In this document: in pieces, positions 7,037 through 14,035 of the stretch
Layout of the letters: each line of letters begins with the position of its first letter
Position numbering within the stretch: the stretch's first letter is position 1
From: JANXQG01 sp037147235
GTDB lineage: Bacteria; Planctomycetota; Planctomycetia; Pirellulales; Thermoguttaceae
DNA: 15,459 nucleotides
Reading direction: 5' to 3'
NCBI GenBank assembly: GCA_037147235.1
Contig: JBAWVO010000151.1
Span: 1 to 15,459, forward strand
Made by a program: the position numbers and the translations under genes
Notes under the pieces: generated by a model
The model's input: only the letters and a program-made list of their open reading frames with translations
What the model was told of the DNA's origin: nothing
Databases searched by the model: none

Positions 7037-7069
7037 AAAAAAAACCCGTGCTGAAGGGTTCAGCACGGG
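7037..7069 (-). terminator. intrinsic terminator for minus-strand BON gene
   Basis: Read on the minus strand, CCCGTGCTGAA (7069-7059) pairs perfectly over 11 bp with TTCAGCACGGG (7055-7045) across a CCC loop. Eight T follow (7044-7037). It lies about 170 nt after the BON gene stop and 71 nt before the TOTE start, so it probably ends BON transcription and isolates the two genes. Confidence 0.85.
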
Positions 7070-7158
7070 GCTCGAAATGTCTTCGCCAAGGAGGGGATTT
7101 CCGAAGGCGACCTTGCGGTCTTGAAATCCACGAACGGTTTGACGGTTCTCCGCCAAGT

Positions 7159-7230
7159 TTGTGGTGCGGGTGTCTCGCCTGCCACGTTCACCCACAACAT
7201 CTTGGGCAGGCGGGACGCCCGCATCCCAAT
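7159..7230. repeat. imperfect inverted repeat between BON gene and its terminator
   Basis: GTGCGGGTGTCTCGCCTGCC (arm 7159-7184) is the imperfect complement of GGCAGGCGGGACGCCCGCAT (arm 7204-7230), with about 20 nt between. This is another palindromic intergenic repeat. With the repeat at 6975-7029 and the terminator, it accounts for nearly all of the DNA from 6966 to 7237. Confidence 0.7.
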
Positions 7231-7237
7231 TGTTTGA

Positions 7238-8083
7238 CTACCGCCACCAACAACTGCGGGGCTTGTCATTGAAGTCCAACCACCACCAGCCGTTATCCCA
7301 TTCCAGGCTGACCTTGCGCCAGCCCAACGGAACCTGCGGATAGGGATAGAAAGGACCGATGTACGGCCAGGCGGTCGGCGAGTATTGCTTGGGATAGGTC
7401 ACCGCGGCGTAATTTGGATGGGCGGCATAGCTCGGCCATGCGTAAGCCGGCATCGCCGGATGATCGTAGCGAACCGGAGCCGGACCACCCGCGGCTGCGC
7501 CGGGGGCATACATCGGCAACGGAGCACCTTGCACACCGGTCGTTACTTCCGCCGGCAACTTCGCCGGGCCGGCAACCGGAGGAGCAGGGATCGGCGGGAT
7601 CGCCGGGGGCGGCACGGCCTGCATCATGACCACGGGGGTCGCGGCATGCGCTTGGTTAAAAGACGACGGCAAGGCATGGGCACGATTGACTTCGGCCACT
7701 GCCTTCTCGTTCGTCGCACGCAACGGGTTGGCTGCGGCAGTTCCCGCAATGGTCTTGGTCGCCGGGGAATTGGACGGGCTGGCCGGCTTGGCACCGTCGA
7801 TCGTCAACTCGTCTCGGATCACCTGATTAACGGCAACGCCCTGCGTTGCAAGGACCAAGGCCACGGCCTTATCGAACTGCCCCTGATCGCGAACGTGCCC
7901 TTGGAGCCAGACCGTTCCATCCAGATAGCGCACCGCGATCTTGTAATCGACCAACTGACTGCTATCGCGCAAATGATCGCGAATCTGTTTCGCGGCTTCT
8001 TGGTTGGGGTTTTCGGCCCGAACCATCGCCGGCATCAGGCCGGTCGCCAAAGTGACCAGCGTAATCATGAAAAAATGTCGCAT
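7238..8083 (-). CDS. exported BON-domain protein with proline-rich middle and W-rich tail
   Basis: The 281-residue protein has a signal peptide (MRHFFMITLVTLATGLMPAMVRA, cleavage near residue 23). A BON domain spans about 28-95 (AAKQIRDHLRDSSQLVDYKI, DGTVWLQGHVRDQGQFDKAV). A long Pro/Ala/Tyr-rich stretch (about 130-245) follows, then a tail with WRKVSLEWDNGWWWLDFNDK. It probably acts outside the inner membrane as an envelope-associated protein; BON domains are linked to membrane phospholipid or ligand binding. The tail recalls short Trp-rich ends seen in planctomycete exported proteins, from memory. The start at 8083 is supported by GAAGGAGG 5 nt upstream; a longer in-frame start at 8191 would bury the signal peptide. 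A strong terminator lies downstream. No enzymatic residues are visible. Confidence 0.75.
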   Translation of the reverse strand: MRHFFMITLVTLATGLMPAMVRAENPNQEAAKQIRDHLRDSSQLVDYKIAVRYLDGTVWLQGHVRDQGQFDKAVALVLATQGVAVNQVIRDELTIDGAKPASPSNSPATKTIAGTAAANPLRATNEKAVAEVNRAHALPSSFNQAHAATPVVMMQAVPPPAIPPIPAPPVAGPAKLPAEVTTGVQGAPLPMYAPGAAAGGPAPVRYDHPAMPAYAWPSYAAHPNYAAVTYPKQYSPTAWPYIGPFYPYPQVPLGWRKVSLEWDNGWWWLDFNDKPRSCWWR

Positions 8084-8559
8084 CTTTCCCTCCTTCGTAT
8101 CGTTTCCTGCAAGTGAAGACAGCCCAACAGATACCGCACCCAAGGTAGGTCGAGGCGCGCAAAGAGCGCGCCGGGTTGGGAAAGCCGGCATCTCGCCTCC
8201 CCGGGCAATGTCCGTTCGATCAATGCCTGACTATAGTTTCGGTTTGCCGGTTGTGCGGGAAGGAAGAATTCTTTCGATTTTTCCGGAAGTGGCGATTGTA
8301 GCGAAGCGGCTACCGGCAAGGTGATTATCTTAAGATGCTGCCCAGCAACAGGTTACGGATTATTTAACATCGAGTCCGCTGCCAACCCAGAACGGTAGGG
8401 TGCGTGGAGCGAATCGTCGAAAATGGTGGGTTGCGCACGGAATCCAGCGAACGAGTGTCGAGCAAGTTCGGTCTCGAGAGTGGGGCAAGGATTCCCCGAA
8501 CCGTTTTCCAGTCCAGGATTTTCCCTCTCTCGTGTTAATCTGCAAAACATGCACAGGAT

Positions 8560-8572
8560 ATGCAGTCTGCAT
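8560..8572. promoter_or_regulatory. palindrome ATGCAG-T-CTGCAT upstream of cyclase promoter
   Basis: ATGCAG (8560-8565) and CTGCAT (8567-8572) form a perfect 6-bp dyad around one T. It ends 14 nt before the -35 box at 8587. Its position would suit a regulator site for the hopanoid operon, but a dyad this short can arise by chance. Confidence 0.3.
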
Positions 8573-8586
8573 GACTCGGGTCGGTC

Positions 8587-8615
8587 TTGCAATTCTTTTT
8601 GTAATTTCATAGATT
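8587..8615 (+). promoter_or_regulatory. sigma-70-type promoter for hopanoid operon
   Basis: TTGCAA (8587-8592) and TAGATT (8610-8615) are separated by exactly 17 nt of AT-rich DNA. The start would be near 8622, leaving a leader of about 67 nt before the cyclase ATG at 8689. Confidence 0.5.
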
Positions 8616-8688
8616 ATCTTAATCGCGTCGGCCTCCGGATGGCCCGGCGTGTCAAGGAAGACCGCCTGGTTGGTTTGGAGTAGACTGC

Positions 8689-10836
8689 ATGAGTGCCCGT
8701 TATGACGTTCGTACACCACGAGCAAGAGTTCCCAAGGAGCAATCTTATTCCGATCGTTCTGCCGAGAGCCTTGCCGCACCGGTTGGGCATGCAATTCGGC
8801 GAACTCGTCAGTGGTTGTTGGGCCAGCAGGACGACGACGGATCGTGGTGTGCCGAGTTGGAGGGCGACACGATCCTGGAGAGTGAAACGATCCTCATGCT
8901 GGCCTTCCTCGGCCGGGAGGATACTCCTCTTGCACGACGCGCGGCCGCCTATCTGGTTGGCAAGCAATTGCCCGAGGGCGGTTGGGCCAAGTTTCCTGGT
9001 GGCAGGCTCGACATTAGCGGCAGCGTGAAGGCCTACTTCGCCCTGAAGCTGACGGGGCACAACCCGGCGTCCGAATTCATGGAGCGTGCGCGGCGGGCGA
9101 TCCGCGCCCATGGCGGGGCCGAATCGGTCAACAGTTTTACGCGATTCTACTTAGCCCTCTTGGGACAGATTTCCTACGAACATTGCCCCGCCGTTCCGCC
9201 GGAGATGGTTCTCTTGCCGAAATGGTTCCCCGTGAACCTGTCCGCGATGAGTGCCTGGTCGCGGACGATTGTGGTGCCGTTATCGATTGTGGCCGCCCTG
9301 GAGCCTGTGCGTCCGATCGAACCCCCGCGAGGCATCCACGAACTGTTCCTCCGCGAACCCGAACATTGGCCGCCGCTTCGCTGCTCGGGGTTGCCTGGCG
9401 GAATCGGCTGGCTGAGTTGGGACCATTTCTTTCGCGGGATCAATCGGCTGTTGAAGTTTGGGCAGCGTAAGGGTCTGATGTTTTGGCGAAAGCGGGCGAT
9501 TGAAGCGGCCAAAAACTGGATGCTTGCTCGCTTCCGGGAAAGCGATGGGTTGGGCGCGATCTTTCCGCCGATCGTTTTTAGCACGGTGGCCCTGAAGGCC
9601 CTGGGCTATGCCGACGACAGCCCAGAAGTCGTCGAGTGCCTAAAGCAATTGGAACGTCTGGCCATCCATGACCCCAGCGATGGCACAACGCGGTTACAGC
9701 CTTGCTTTTCGCCGGTTTGGGATACGGGTCTGGTGATGCGGGCACTGGCAGTGGCGGGAGTGCCCGCCGACGATCCGGCAATCGTCCGGGCGGCCGATTG
9801 GTTGCGGAGCCGCCAGGCGATGGTTCCGGGCGATTGGGCGGAAACGGTCGATGCCGCGCCCGGTGGCTGGTATTTTGAATATGCCAACGAGTTTTATCCC
9901 GACGTTGACGATACCGCCATGTCGCTAATGGCCCTGCAAACCCTCTTCCGCGATGAACGGAATATCTCCCCTCTCCCCATGAGAGAGGGGCAGGAAGTGA
10001 GGGCGTGGGATTCCCATTCTCCCTCATCCCAGCCCTCTTCCGGAGGGAGAGGTGGAACGGATTTGCATGCCCTCGCCCAGCCTTTGATCGCGATTCCTGC
10101 GGGGGGTCGCTCGGTGGAGCTGAAAGATTCCGTGGCTGCGGTCGAGCGCGGCATGCGATGGATGTTGGCCATGCAGAATCGGGATGGCGGTTGGGGCGCG
10201 TTTGACCGCGACAATGATCGCCACTTCCTCTGCTATGTGCCGTTCGCCGATCATAATGCCATGATCGACCCCAGCACCGCCGACCTTTGTGGTCGTGTGC
10301 TCGAAGCATTGGGCAAACTCGGCCGCCGTGTGGGAAATCCGCACGTTGATCGGGCCGTCGAGTTCGTGCGCCGTAATCAGGAGGCCGATGGAAGCTGGTT
10401 CGGCCGCTGGGGCGTCAATTATATTTATGGAACCTGGCAGGCCCTGACGGGTTTGATCGAGGTTGGCGTGCCGCGGGACGATCTAGCCGTGGTGGCGGGT
10501 GGCAAGTGGCTCCTCGCCCATCAGCAGGGCAACGGCGGCTGGGGTGAATCGCCCAATTCCTATGAGCGGCCCGAACTCCGTGGTCAGGGGCAAACCACCG
10601 CATCGCAGACCGCTTGGGCCGTGCTTGGTCTGATTGCAGCCGGCATGGCCGAACATCCGGCCGTGCTCCGTGGCGTGCGTTACCTCGCGCAGACACAAAA
10701 CCACGACGGCACCTGGGATGAAAGCCAATTCACCGGCACTGGATTCCCTTGTGTCTTTTATCTCCGGTATCATTATTATCCCATTTATTTCCCCCTAATG
10801 GCTCTGGCCCAATGGGCCAACCATGTCCCTTCGTAA
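8689..10836 (+). CDS. shc: squalene-hopene cyclase with in-frame repeat insertion
   Basis: The 715-residue membrane-associated enzyme cyclises squalene to hopene, the key step in hopanoid lipids. The catalytic acid motif DVDD is at 405-408 (FYPDVDDTAM). QW repeats are visible at about 41-53 (QWLLGQQDDDGSW), 496-503 (QNRDGGWG), 563-570 (NQEADGSW), 612-618 (QQGNGGW) and 670-676 (NHDGTW). The C-terminal GTGFP...YLRYHYYPIYFPLMAL is typical of the family. Between LFRDERN and VAAVERGMRWM, about 55 residues (425-480) have no place in the family. They are encoded by a CCCCTCTC-type palindromic repeat. This lies near the active-site domain but in a likely surface loop. A weak SD precedes the ATG. The next gene is 35 nt downstream. 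Confidence 0.93.
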   Translation: MSARYDVRTPRARVPKEQSYSDRSAESLAAPVGHAIRRTRQWLLGQQDDDGSWCAELEGDTILESETILMLAFLGREDTPLARRAAAYLVGKQLPEGGWAKFPGGRLDISGSVKAYFALKLTGHNPASEFMERARRAIRAHGGAESVNSFTRFYLALLGQISYEHCPAVPPEMVLLPKWFPVNLSAMSAWSRTIVVPLSIVAALEPVRPIEPPRGIHELFLREPEHWPPLRCSGLPGGIGWLSWDHFFRGINRLLKFGQRKGLMFWRKRAIEAAKNWMLARFRESDGLGAIFPPIVFSTVALKALGYADDSPEVVECLKQLERLAIHDPSDGTTRLQPCFSPVWDTGLVMRALAVAGVPADDPAIVRAADWLRSRQAMVPGDWAETVDAAPGGWYFEYANEFYPDVDDTAMSLMALQTLFRDERNISPLPMREGQEVRAWDSHSPSSQPSSGGRGGTDLHALAQPLIAIPAGGRSVELKDSVAAVERGMRWMLAMQNRDGGWGAFDRDNDRHFLCYVPFADHNAMIDPSTADLCGRVLEALGKLGRRVGNPHVDRAVEFVRRNQEADGSWFGRWGVNYIYGTWQALTGLIEVGVPRDDLAVVAGGKWLLAHQQGNGGWGESPNSYERPELRGQGQTTASQTAWAVLGLIAAGMAEHPAVLRGVRYLAQTQNHDGTWDESQFTGTGFPCVFYLRYHYYPIYFPLMALAQWANHVPS
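9966..10060. repeat. palindromic repeat inserted inside cyclase gene
   Basis: CCCCTCTC (9968-9975) pairs with GAGAGGGG (9983-9990). Further on, CCCTC and GAGGG flank TTCCG (10033-10047), followed by GGAGAGGTGG. The encoded peptide (ISPLPMREGQEVRAW, then SSQPSSGGRGG) is what this CCCCTCTCCC...GGAGAGGG family of dispersed intergenic repeats gives when translated. Its length keeps the cyclase frame open. Confidence 0.75.
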
Positions 10837-10871
10837 GGCTCCAGTTCTCCAGATCCCCCAAGGATGGTTTC

Positions 10872-11891
10872 ATGCGTTTCCCTCTCTCCCTGACGACTTC
10901 GCTCACGGGCTACCTTCTTAAGCAGAAGATTTCAGGTCGGAAACAATTTCCGCTGGTACTCATGCTCGAGCCGCTTCATGCTTGCAACCTGACCTGCACG
11001 GGTTGCGGACGGATTCGCGAGTATGCCGCCACGCTTCGCGAGCGGCTGTCGATCAAAGACTGCTTGGCCTCGGCCGACGAATGTGGCGCGCCGGTGGTTA
11101 GCGTTTGCGGCGGCGAACCGCTGCTCTATGATGGGATCGAAGAATTGGTTGCCAAGCTAGTTGAGCGGAAGAAGCACGTTTACGTTTGCACCAATGCCAC
11201 GATGCTCGAGAAGAAGGTTCCGGGCTTTCGCCCCACCTCGCGGTTATTCTTCAACGTACACCTCGATGGCATGGAGGCCACGCATGACCGTCTGGTCGAG
11301 CGCGAGGGCTGCTTCGCCGCGGTGTTGGCCGGTGTCAAGGCGGCCGTGGCCGCCGGGTTTCAGGTCACTACGAACACCACGATTTACCATGAGACCGACA
11401 TGAACGAAGTCGGTGTTCTATGGGCTTTTCTTTCCGAATTGGGCGTGAGCGGTTTCATGGTCTCGCCGGCTTATGCCTATGAGACCGTGCCTACGACCAA
11501 TTCGGCCACCACCGAGCGACTCTTCATGACCCGCGACGACGTACATACCAAGTTTCGCGCAGCCAAGTCGATGCTTCAGCGGTTCCGCCTCGTGGCCACG
11601 CCGCTCTATCTCGATTTCCTCTGCGGCGAGCGCGAATTGGACTGTGCCGCCTGGGCAAATCCAACACGCAACGTCGGCGGTTGGCGCGGGCCGTGCTACC
11701 TGCTCGGCGATGCCCATTACAAGACCTATGCAGAACTGGTCGCGGCCACCGACTGGTCGAAATATGGGCCAGGCAATGATCGGCGCTGCGAACATTGTCT
11801 GATGCACTGCGGTTTCGAGCCTTCGGCCGTGATGGCCGCGAATCGTCGCTTCGGCGACCTGATGAAAATGGCCGTATGGCAGATGACGTAA
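10872..11891 (+). CDS. hpnH: HpnH-type radical SAM adenosylhopane synthase
   Basis: The 339-residue enzyme belongs to the HpnH family, which joins the 5'-deoxyadenosyl radical to hopene (diploptene) to give adenosylhopane, the first step to extended bacteriohopanepolyols. The [4Fe-4S] motif is CNLTCTGC (C38, C42, C45), with GGEPL at 80-84 for SAM. Family signatures include LVLMLEPLHACNL, HLDGMEATHD, VSPAYAYE, ANPTRNVGGWRGPCYLLG and the Cys-rich end RRCEHCLMHCGFE. The start at 10872 is preceded by AAGGA about 8 nt upstream; the open frame extends upstream into the cyclase gene, but that start has no support. It lies 35 nt after the cyclase stop, so the two form an operon for consecutive steps. 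Full length, no defects seen. Confidence 0.93.
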   Translation: MRFPLSLTTSLTGYLLKQKISGRKQFPLVLMLEPLHACNLTCTGCGRIREYAATLRERLSIKDCLASADECGAPVVSVCGGEPLLYDGIEELVAKLVERKKHVYVCTNATMLEKKVPGFRPTSRLFFNVHLDGMEATHDRLVEREGCFAAVLAGVKAAVAAGFQVTTNTTIYHETDMNEVGVLWAFLSELGVSGFMVSPAYAYETVPTTNSATTERLFMTRDDVHTKFRAAKSMLQRFRLVATPLYLDFLCGERELDCAAWANPTRNVGGWRGPCYLLGDAHYKTYAELVAATDWSKYGPGNDRRCEHCLMHCGFEPSAVMAANRRFGDLMKMAVWQMT

Positions 11892-12315
11892 TTCGGGCTT
11901 TGATCGTAAGGTGGCGAAGGGCTAGCAGTGCAGCAGTAGCAGGCAGGAGGATGGGACGATCGCTTGTTGTGGCCGGTCTCTGACCGAGCCACGCCGCCGA
12001 CCGAAGGTCTCCAATTTACCGGGGAGACCTTCGGTCGGACGTTTCGGCGGGGTCAGGAGACCCGCGCCGAACCTTGGCAGTAGCAGGCAGTAGGGTGGGA
12101 CGAGCGCGGCGAGTCCCACCAAAAGAAGGGCGAAACCGAGTTGGTGGGACTCGTTTCAGTCGGCCTACCCTCCAATTACCTGCATCTCACACCCATAACC
12201 GGAAGAGCCGATAAATTCCGTTCCACAAAGCTGGGCGGATGGTGTTGCCACGGATGCCCATCTTGCGGTAAGCTACCTAACTTAGGAAAGTGTCTGTTGC
12301 CAAAGGAGCTTGGGC
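11892..12315. repeat. repeat-filled intergenic region with large palindrome
   Basis: I see no gene. The core is a perfect 16-bp inverted repeat, CCGACCGAAGGTCTCC (11997-12012) with GGAGACCTTCGGTCGG (12023-12038), loop 10 nt. Weaker outer arms (GGTCTCTGACC with GGTCAGGAGACC) stretch it to about 11975-12062. The 14-mer GCAGTAGCAGGCAG occurs on both sides (11933-11946 and 12077-12090), each followed by a version of GGGTGGGACGA. Next come GGTGGGAC (12094-12101) with GTCCCACC (12113-12120), and another GGTGGGAC at 12143. From about 12180 to 12300 nothing is recognisable. Confidence 0.7.
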
Positions 12316-13071
12316 ATGCTTGTTGCCGCTAATACCCGATGTTTTGCCGACCTGCCTCTGGATGCTGCTTTGCAGCGGCTGGTCGACCTGGAATACACCT
12401 GCGTGGAAATCACCATTCATGAGGCCGACGGGCACATGAAGCCATCCGAGGTGATGGCCGATCTCGATGCGGCGGTGCGAGCCTGTCGGCAGACGCATCG
12501 GCTCACGACCATTGCCTTTAGCGTGGACATCGACCTGCCCGACTCCGATCGCACATACTACGACCAGTTTGCCGCCTGCTGCAAGCTGGCCAAGGCTAGC
12601 AAGGTGGTGACCATTACCGTGCGTTCGGCCGAGTTGGGCACGCCCTACAACGCCGAGGTTGAGCGACTGCGGAGGATGGTGACCATTGCTTCGCTGGAAG
12701 GAGTCCGCGTCGGCCTGCTTACCGAGGTCGGGCGGATGACGCAGGATCCCGTCACGGCGGTCGTTTTGTGCGACAACGTCAAGGGTTTAGGCATTACGCT
12801 CGACCCCAGCCATTACATCTGCGGTCCACATCGTTGTGAAAGCTACGACCAGGTCATCCCACACGTCTACCACGTCCGCCTTCGCGACACGAGCAAGGAT
12901 CAGTTGCAGGTCCGCGTCGGCCAGGGTCTGATCGAATACGGCAGGCTCATCAGCCAGTTGGCCCGCGTGCGCTACGACCGCGCCTTATCGGTCGACATCG
13001 TGCCCGTGGAAGGCATCGATCATTTTGCCGAAATGCGGAAGATGCGGCTGCTGCTGGAGAGCTTGATGTAG
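12316..13071 (+). CDS. sugar-phosphate isomerase/epimerase-like TIM-barrel protein
   Basis: The 251-residue cytoplasmic protein has the alternating pattern of a xylose-isomerase-like (AP endonuclease family 2) TIM barrel: EYTCVEIT, SKVVTITVRS, GVRVGLLTEVGRMTQDP, GLGITLDPSHYICGP, VYHVRLRDTS, ALSVDIVP. Probable metal ligands are E137, D163, H166, H186 and D227, as expected of a divalent-metal isomerase or epimerase. The substrate cannot be told. The ATG at 12316 is preferred over the in-frame TTG at 12310 because AAGGAG (12303-12308) then has a 7-nt spacing. The last 19 nt before the stop base (13052-13070) recur at 13897-13915, so the 3' end may have been remade when the toxin-antitoxin segment arrived. 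The link to the hopanoid genes upstream is only positional. Confidence 0.75.
   Translation: MLVAANTRCFADLPLDAALQRLVDLEYTCVEITIHEADGHMKPSEVMADLDAAVRACRQTHRLTTIAFSVDIDLPDSDRTYYDQFAACCKLAKASKVVTITVRSAELGTPYNAEVERLRRMVTIASLEGVRVGLLTEVGRMTQDPVTAVVLCDNVKGLGITLDPSHYICGPHRCESYDQVIPHVYHVRLRDTSKDQLQVRVGQGLIEYGRLISQLARVRYDRALSVDIVPVEGIDHFAEMRKMRLLLESLM
13052..13070 (+). repeat. 19-nt direct repeat, left copy
   Basis: TGCTGGAGAGCTTGATGTA covers the last codons of the isomerase gene, ending within its stop codon. It is identical to 13897-13915. The pair brackets the toxin-antitoxin segment at a distance of 845 nt. Confidence 0.85.
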
Positions 13072-13077
13072 TATAAT
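13072..13077 (+). promoter_or_regulatory. consensus -10 box for toxin-antitoxin pair
   Basis: TATAAT starts two bases after the left 19-nt repeat and 33 nt before the toxin ATG. No good -35 is visible (TGCTGC at the 17-nt spacing). Transcription from it would start near 13084 and give a leader of about 20 nt with no clear SD for the toxin. Confidence 0.5.
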
Positions 13078-13104
13078 TAATTAACAGATATTAGACCGCG
13101 AACC

Positions 13105-13575
13105 ATGACATCAGTTTATCTGGAAACGACGATTCCAAGTTATCTCACAGCATGGCACAGCCCCGAACTCGTAATGGCTGCACGCCAACAAATTACTCGT
13201 GATTGGTGGGATAATCGAAGCCATGATTTTGAGCTATTCGTTTCGCAGTTGGTGATCGATGAAGCGAGTGCCGGCGACCGCGACGCTGCGGCGCGACGCC
13301 TTCAGTTTCTTGAGGGCATACCGCTTTTGGAACCTCCGGAGAACACGGATACCCTCGTGGCTGCACTGCTCCACGAATTATCGCTTCCCGATAGGGCCGC
13401 AGCCGATGCAGTTCATATTGCTTTGTGCGTTGTCAACGGAATCGACTATTTATTGACATGGAATTGTACGCATATTGCCAATGCGACATTCCGTCCCGTG
13501 ATTGAATCCGTTTGCCGGTCACTGGATTATGAAGTGCCTGTGATTTGCACTCCCGAGGAATTGATGGTAGTTTGA
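13105..13575 (+). CDS. PIN-domain toxin (VapC-like)
   Basis: The 156-residue protein is a PIN-fold nuclease of a type II toxin-antitoxin system, expected to cut RNA. The opening MTSVYLETTIPSYL is the first strand, with Glu7 where many VapC proteins have Asp; this YLETT form is a recognised subfamily. Other acidic residues are E53 (VIDEAS) and D101 (RAAADAVHIALC), and DYLLTWNCTHIAN (114-126) gives the last active-site segment. There is no clear SD, which may keep translation low. The partner antitoxin lies downstream, 60 nt after the stop, the reverse of the usual vapBC order. The pair is bounded by 19-nt direct repeats. Confident for PIN; target RNA unknown. Confidence 0.82.
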   Translation: MTSVYLETTIPSYLTAWHSPELVMAARQQITRDWWDNRSHDFELFVSQLVIDEASAGDRDAAARRLQFLEGIPLLEPPENTDTLVAALLHELSLPDRAAADAVHIALCVVNGIDYLLTWNCTHIANATFRPVIESVCRSLDYEVPVICTPEELMVV

Positions 13576-13635
13576 AGTCGTTATGAGAGATGGGCTAAAT
13601 AACATGCACATTCCGTTGTTGGAGGAGAAGCAGAG

Positions 13636-13854
13636 ATGGATATGAAGTTGGATCCCGTCCTTACAGAAATTCGTGCCGTTCGTGAAGCCTATGCCGACCG
13701 ATTTGCCGGCGATATTAGGGGCATGCTTGCCGACCTTTACCTCCGCCAGAAGCAAGGCGGTCGCAAGACGGTCTCACGTCCACCACGAACCATCAAGGTT
13801 ATTCATCAAGAAAGTGCCGTTCCAGGAAATCGGCCGGCATCGAGATCGACCTGA
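13636..13854 (+). CDS. small antitoxin partner of the PIN toxin
   Basis: The 72-residue protein reads MDMKLDPVLTEIRAVREAYA, then DIRGMLADLYLRQKQGGRKT and VSRPPR. This helix-rich pattern (DPVxxEIRxxREAYA ... GRKxVxxPPR) matches small antitoxin-like proteins found beside PIN toxins of the YLETT type. It would bind and block the toxin; no DNA-binding domain is evident. A strong SD (GGAGGAG, 13621-13627) lies 8 nt upstream, unlike the toxin, so the antitoxin should be made in excess. Residues after PPR (51-72) look unconserved and may be an extension from a moved stop codon. A segment at 13855-13898 resembles that tail in another frame. Confidence 0.65.
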   Translation: MDMKLDPVLTEIRAVREAYADRFAGDIRGMLADLYLRQKQGGRKTVSRPPRTIKVIHQESAVPGNRPASRST

Positions 13855-13896
13855 TTTGCCACCGCGTCGGACTACCGTGATTCACCGGTCCTTAGT

Positions 13897-13915
13897 TGCT
13901 GGAGAGCTTGATGTA
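13897..13915 (+). repeat. 19-nt direct repeat, right copy
   Basis: This is a second exact copy of TGCTGGAGAGCTTGATGTA. It lies after the antitoxin gene and overlaps by two bases the left arm of the palindrome that starts at 13914. In the isomerase frame this copy would read on as MYTARG before a stop, so it could be the original 3' end of that gene. Confidence 0.85.
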
Positions 13916-14032
13916 TACTGCTCGCGGTTGAGATTGACACTAACCCGAAGCGCGAGCGAGGTTGCTAAGTCGTTGCCTCGCTTGCGTTTCGGGCTGGTAT
14001 GGATTGGGACAATCTCAACCGCGGACAGTATA
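13914..14032. mobile_element. MITE-like palindromic element beside hisS
   Basis: The 119-nt element has terminal inverted repeats of 23 nt: TATACTG plus CGCGGTTGAGATTG at the left (13914-13936), mirrored by CAATCTCAACCGCG plus CAGTATA at the right (14010-14032). 21 of 23 positions match. A second pair of arms lies inside (13939-13961 and 13976-13998), matching at 19 of 23 with only transitions. There is no coding frame. It ends 3 nt from the hisS stop codon and could fold into one long hairpin in transcripts from either side, though no T tract follows. Confidence 0.6.
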
Positions 14033-14035
14033 GAT

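Larger units (their letters stand above)
8084..8688. other. long divergent intergenic region between BON and cyclase genes
   Basis: I see no gene here. It holds a GGCGCGC/GCGCGCC hairpin (8154-8172, loop AAAGA) with no T tract, and a short GTAGC/GCTAC hairpin (8298-8313). From about 8397 there is a GTAGGGTGCGTGGAGCGAA stretch that looks like a piece of a dispersed repeat. A 13-nt palindrome at 8560-8572 and a promoter for the cyclase at 8587-8615 complete it. A weak minus-strand TATAGT (8235-8230) could serve the BON gene, but no -35 is visible. Confidence 0.5.

Noticed and set aside
7385..8116. 243-codon plus-strand frame opposite the BON gene
   Set aside because: Arg/His/Gly-rich shadow of the proline-rich coding region, with no SD or recognisable fold.
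8400..8612. Short open frames on both strands upstream of the cyclase
   Set aside because: No SD or family resemblance; they cover repeat-like DNA and the promoter region.
10749..10871. HpnH start inside the cyclase gene
   Set aside because: The extra residues are another-frame reading of the cyclase end; HpnH proteins begin near the ATG at 10872, which has an SD.
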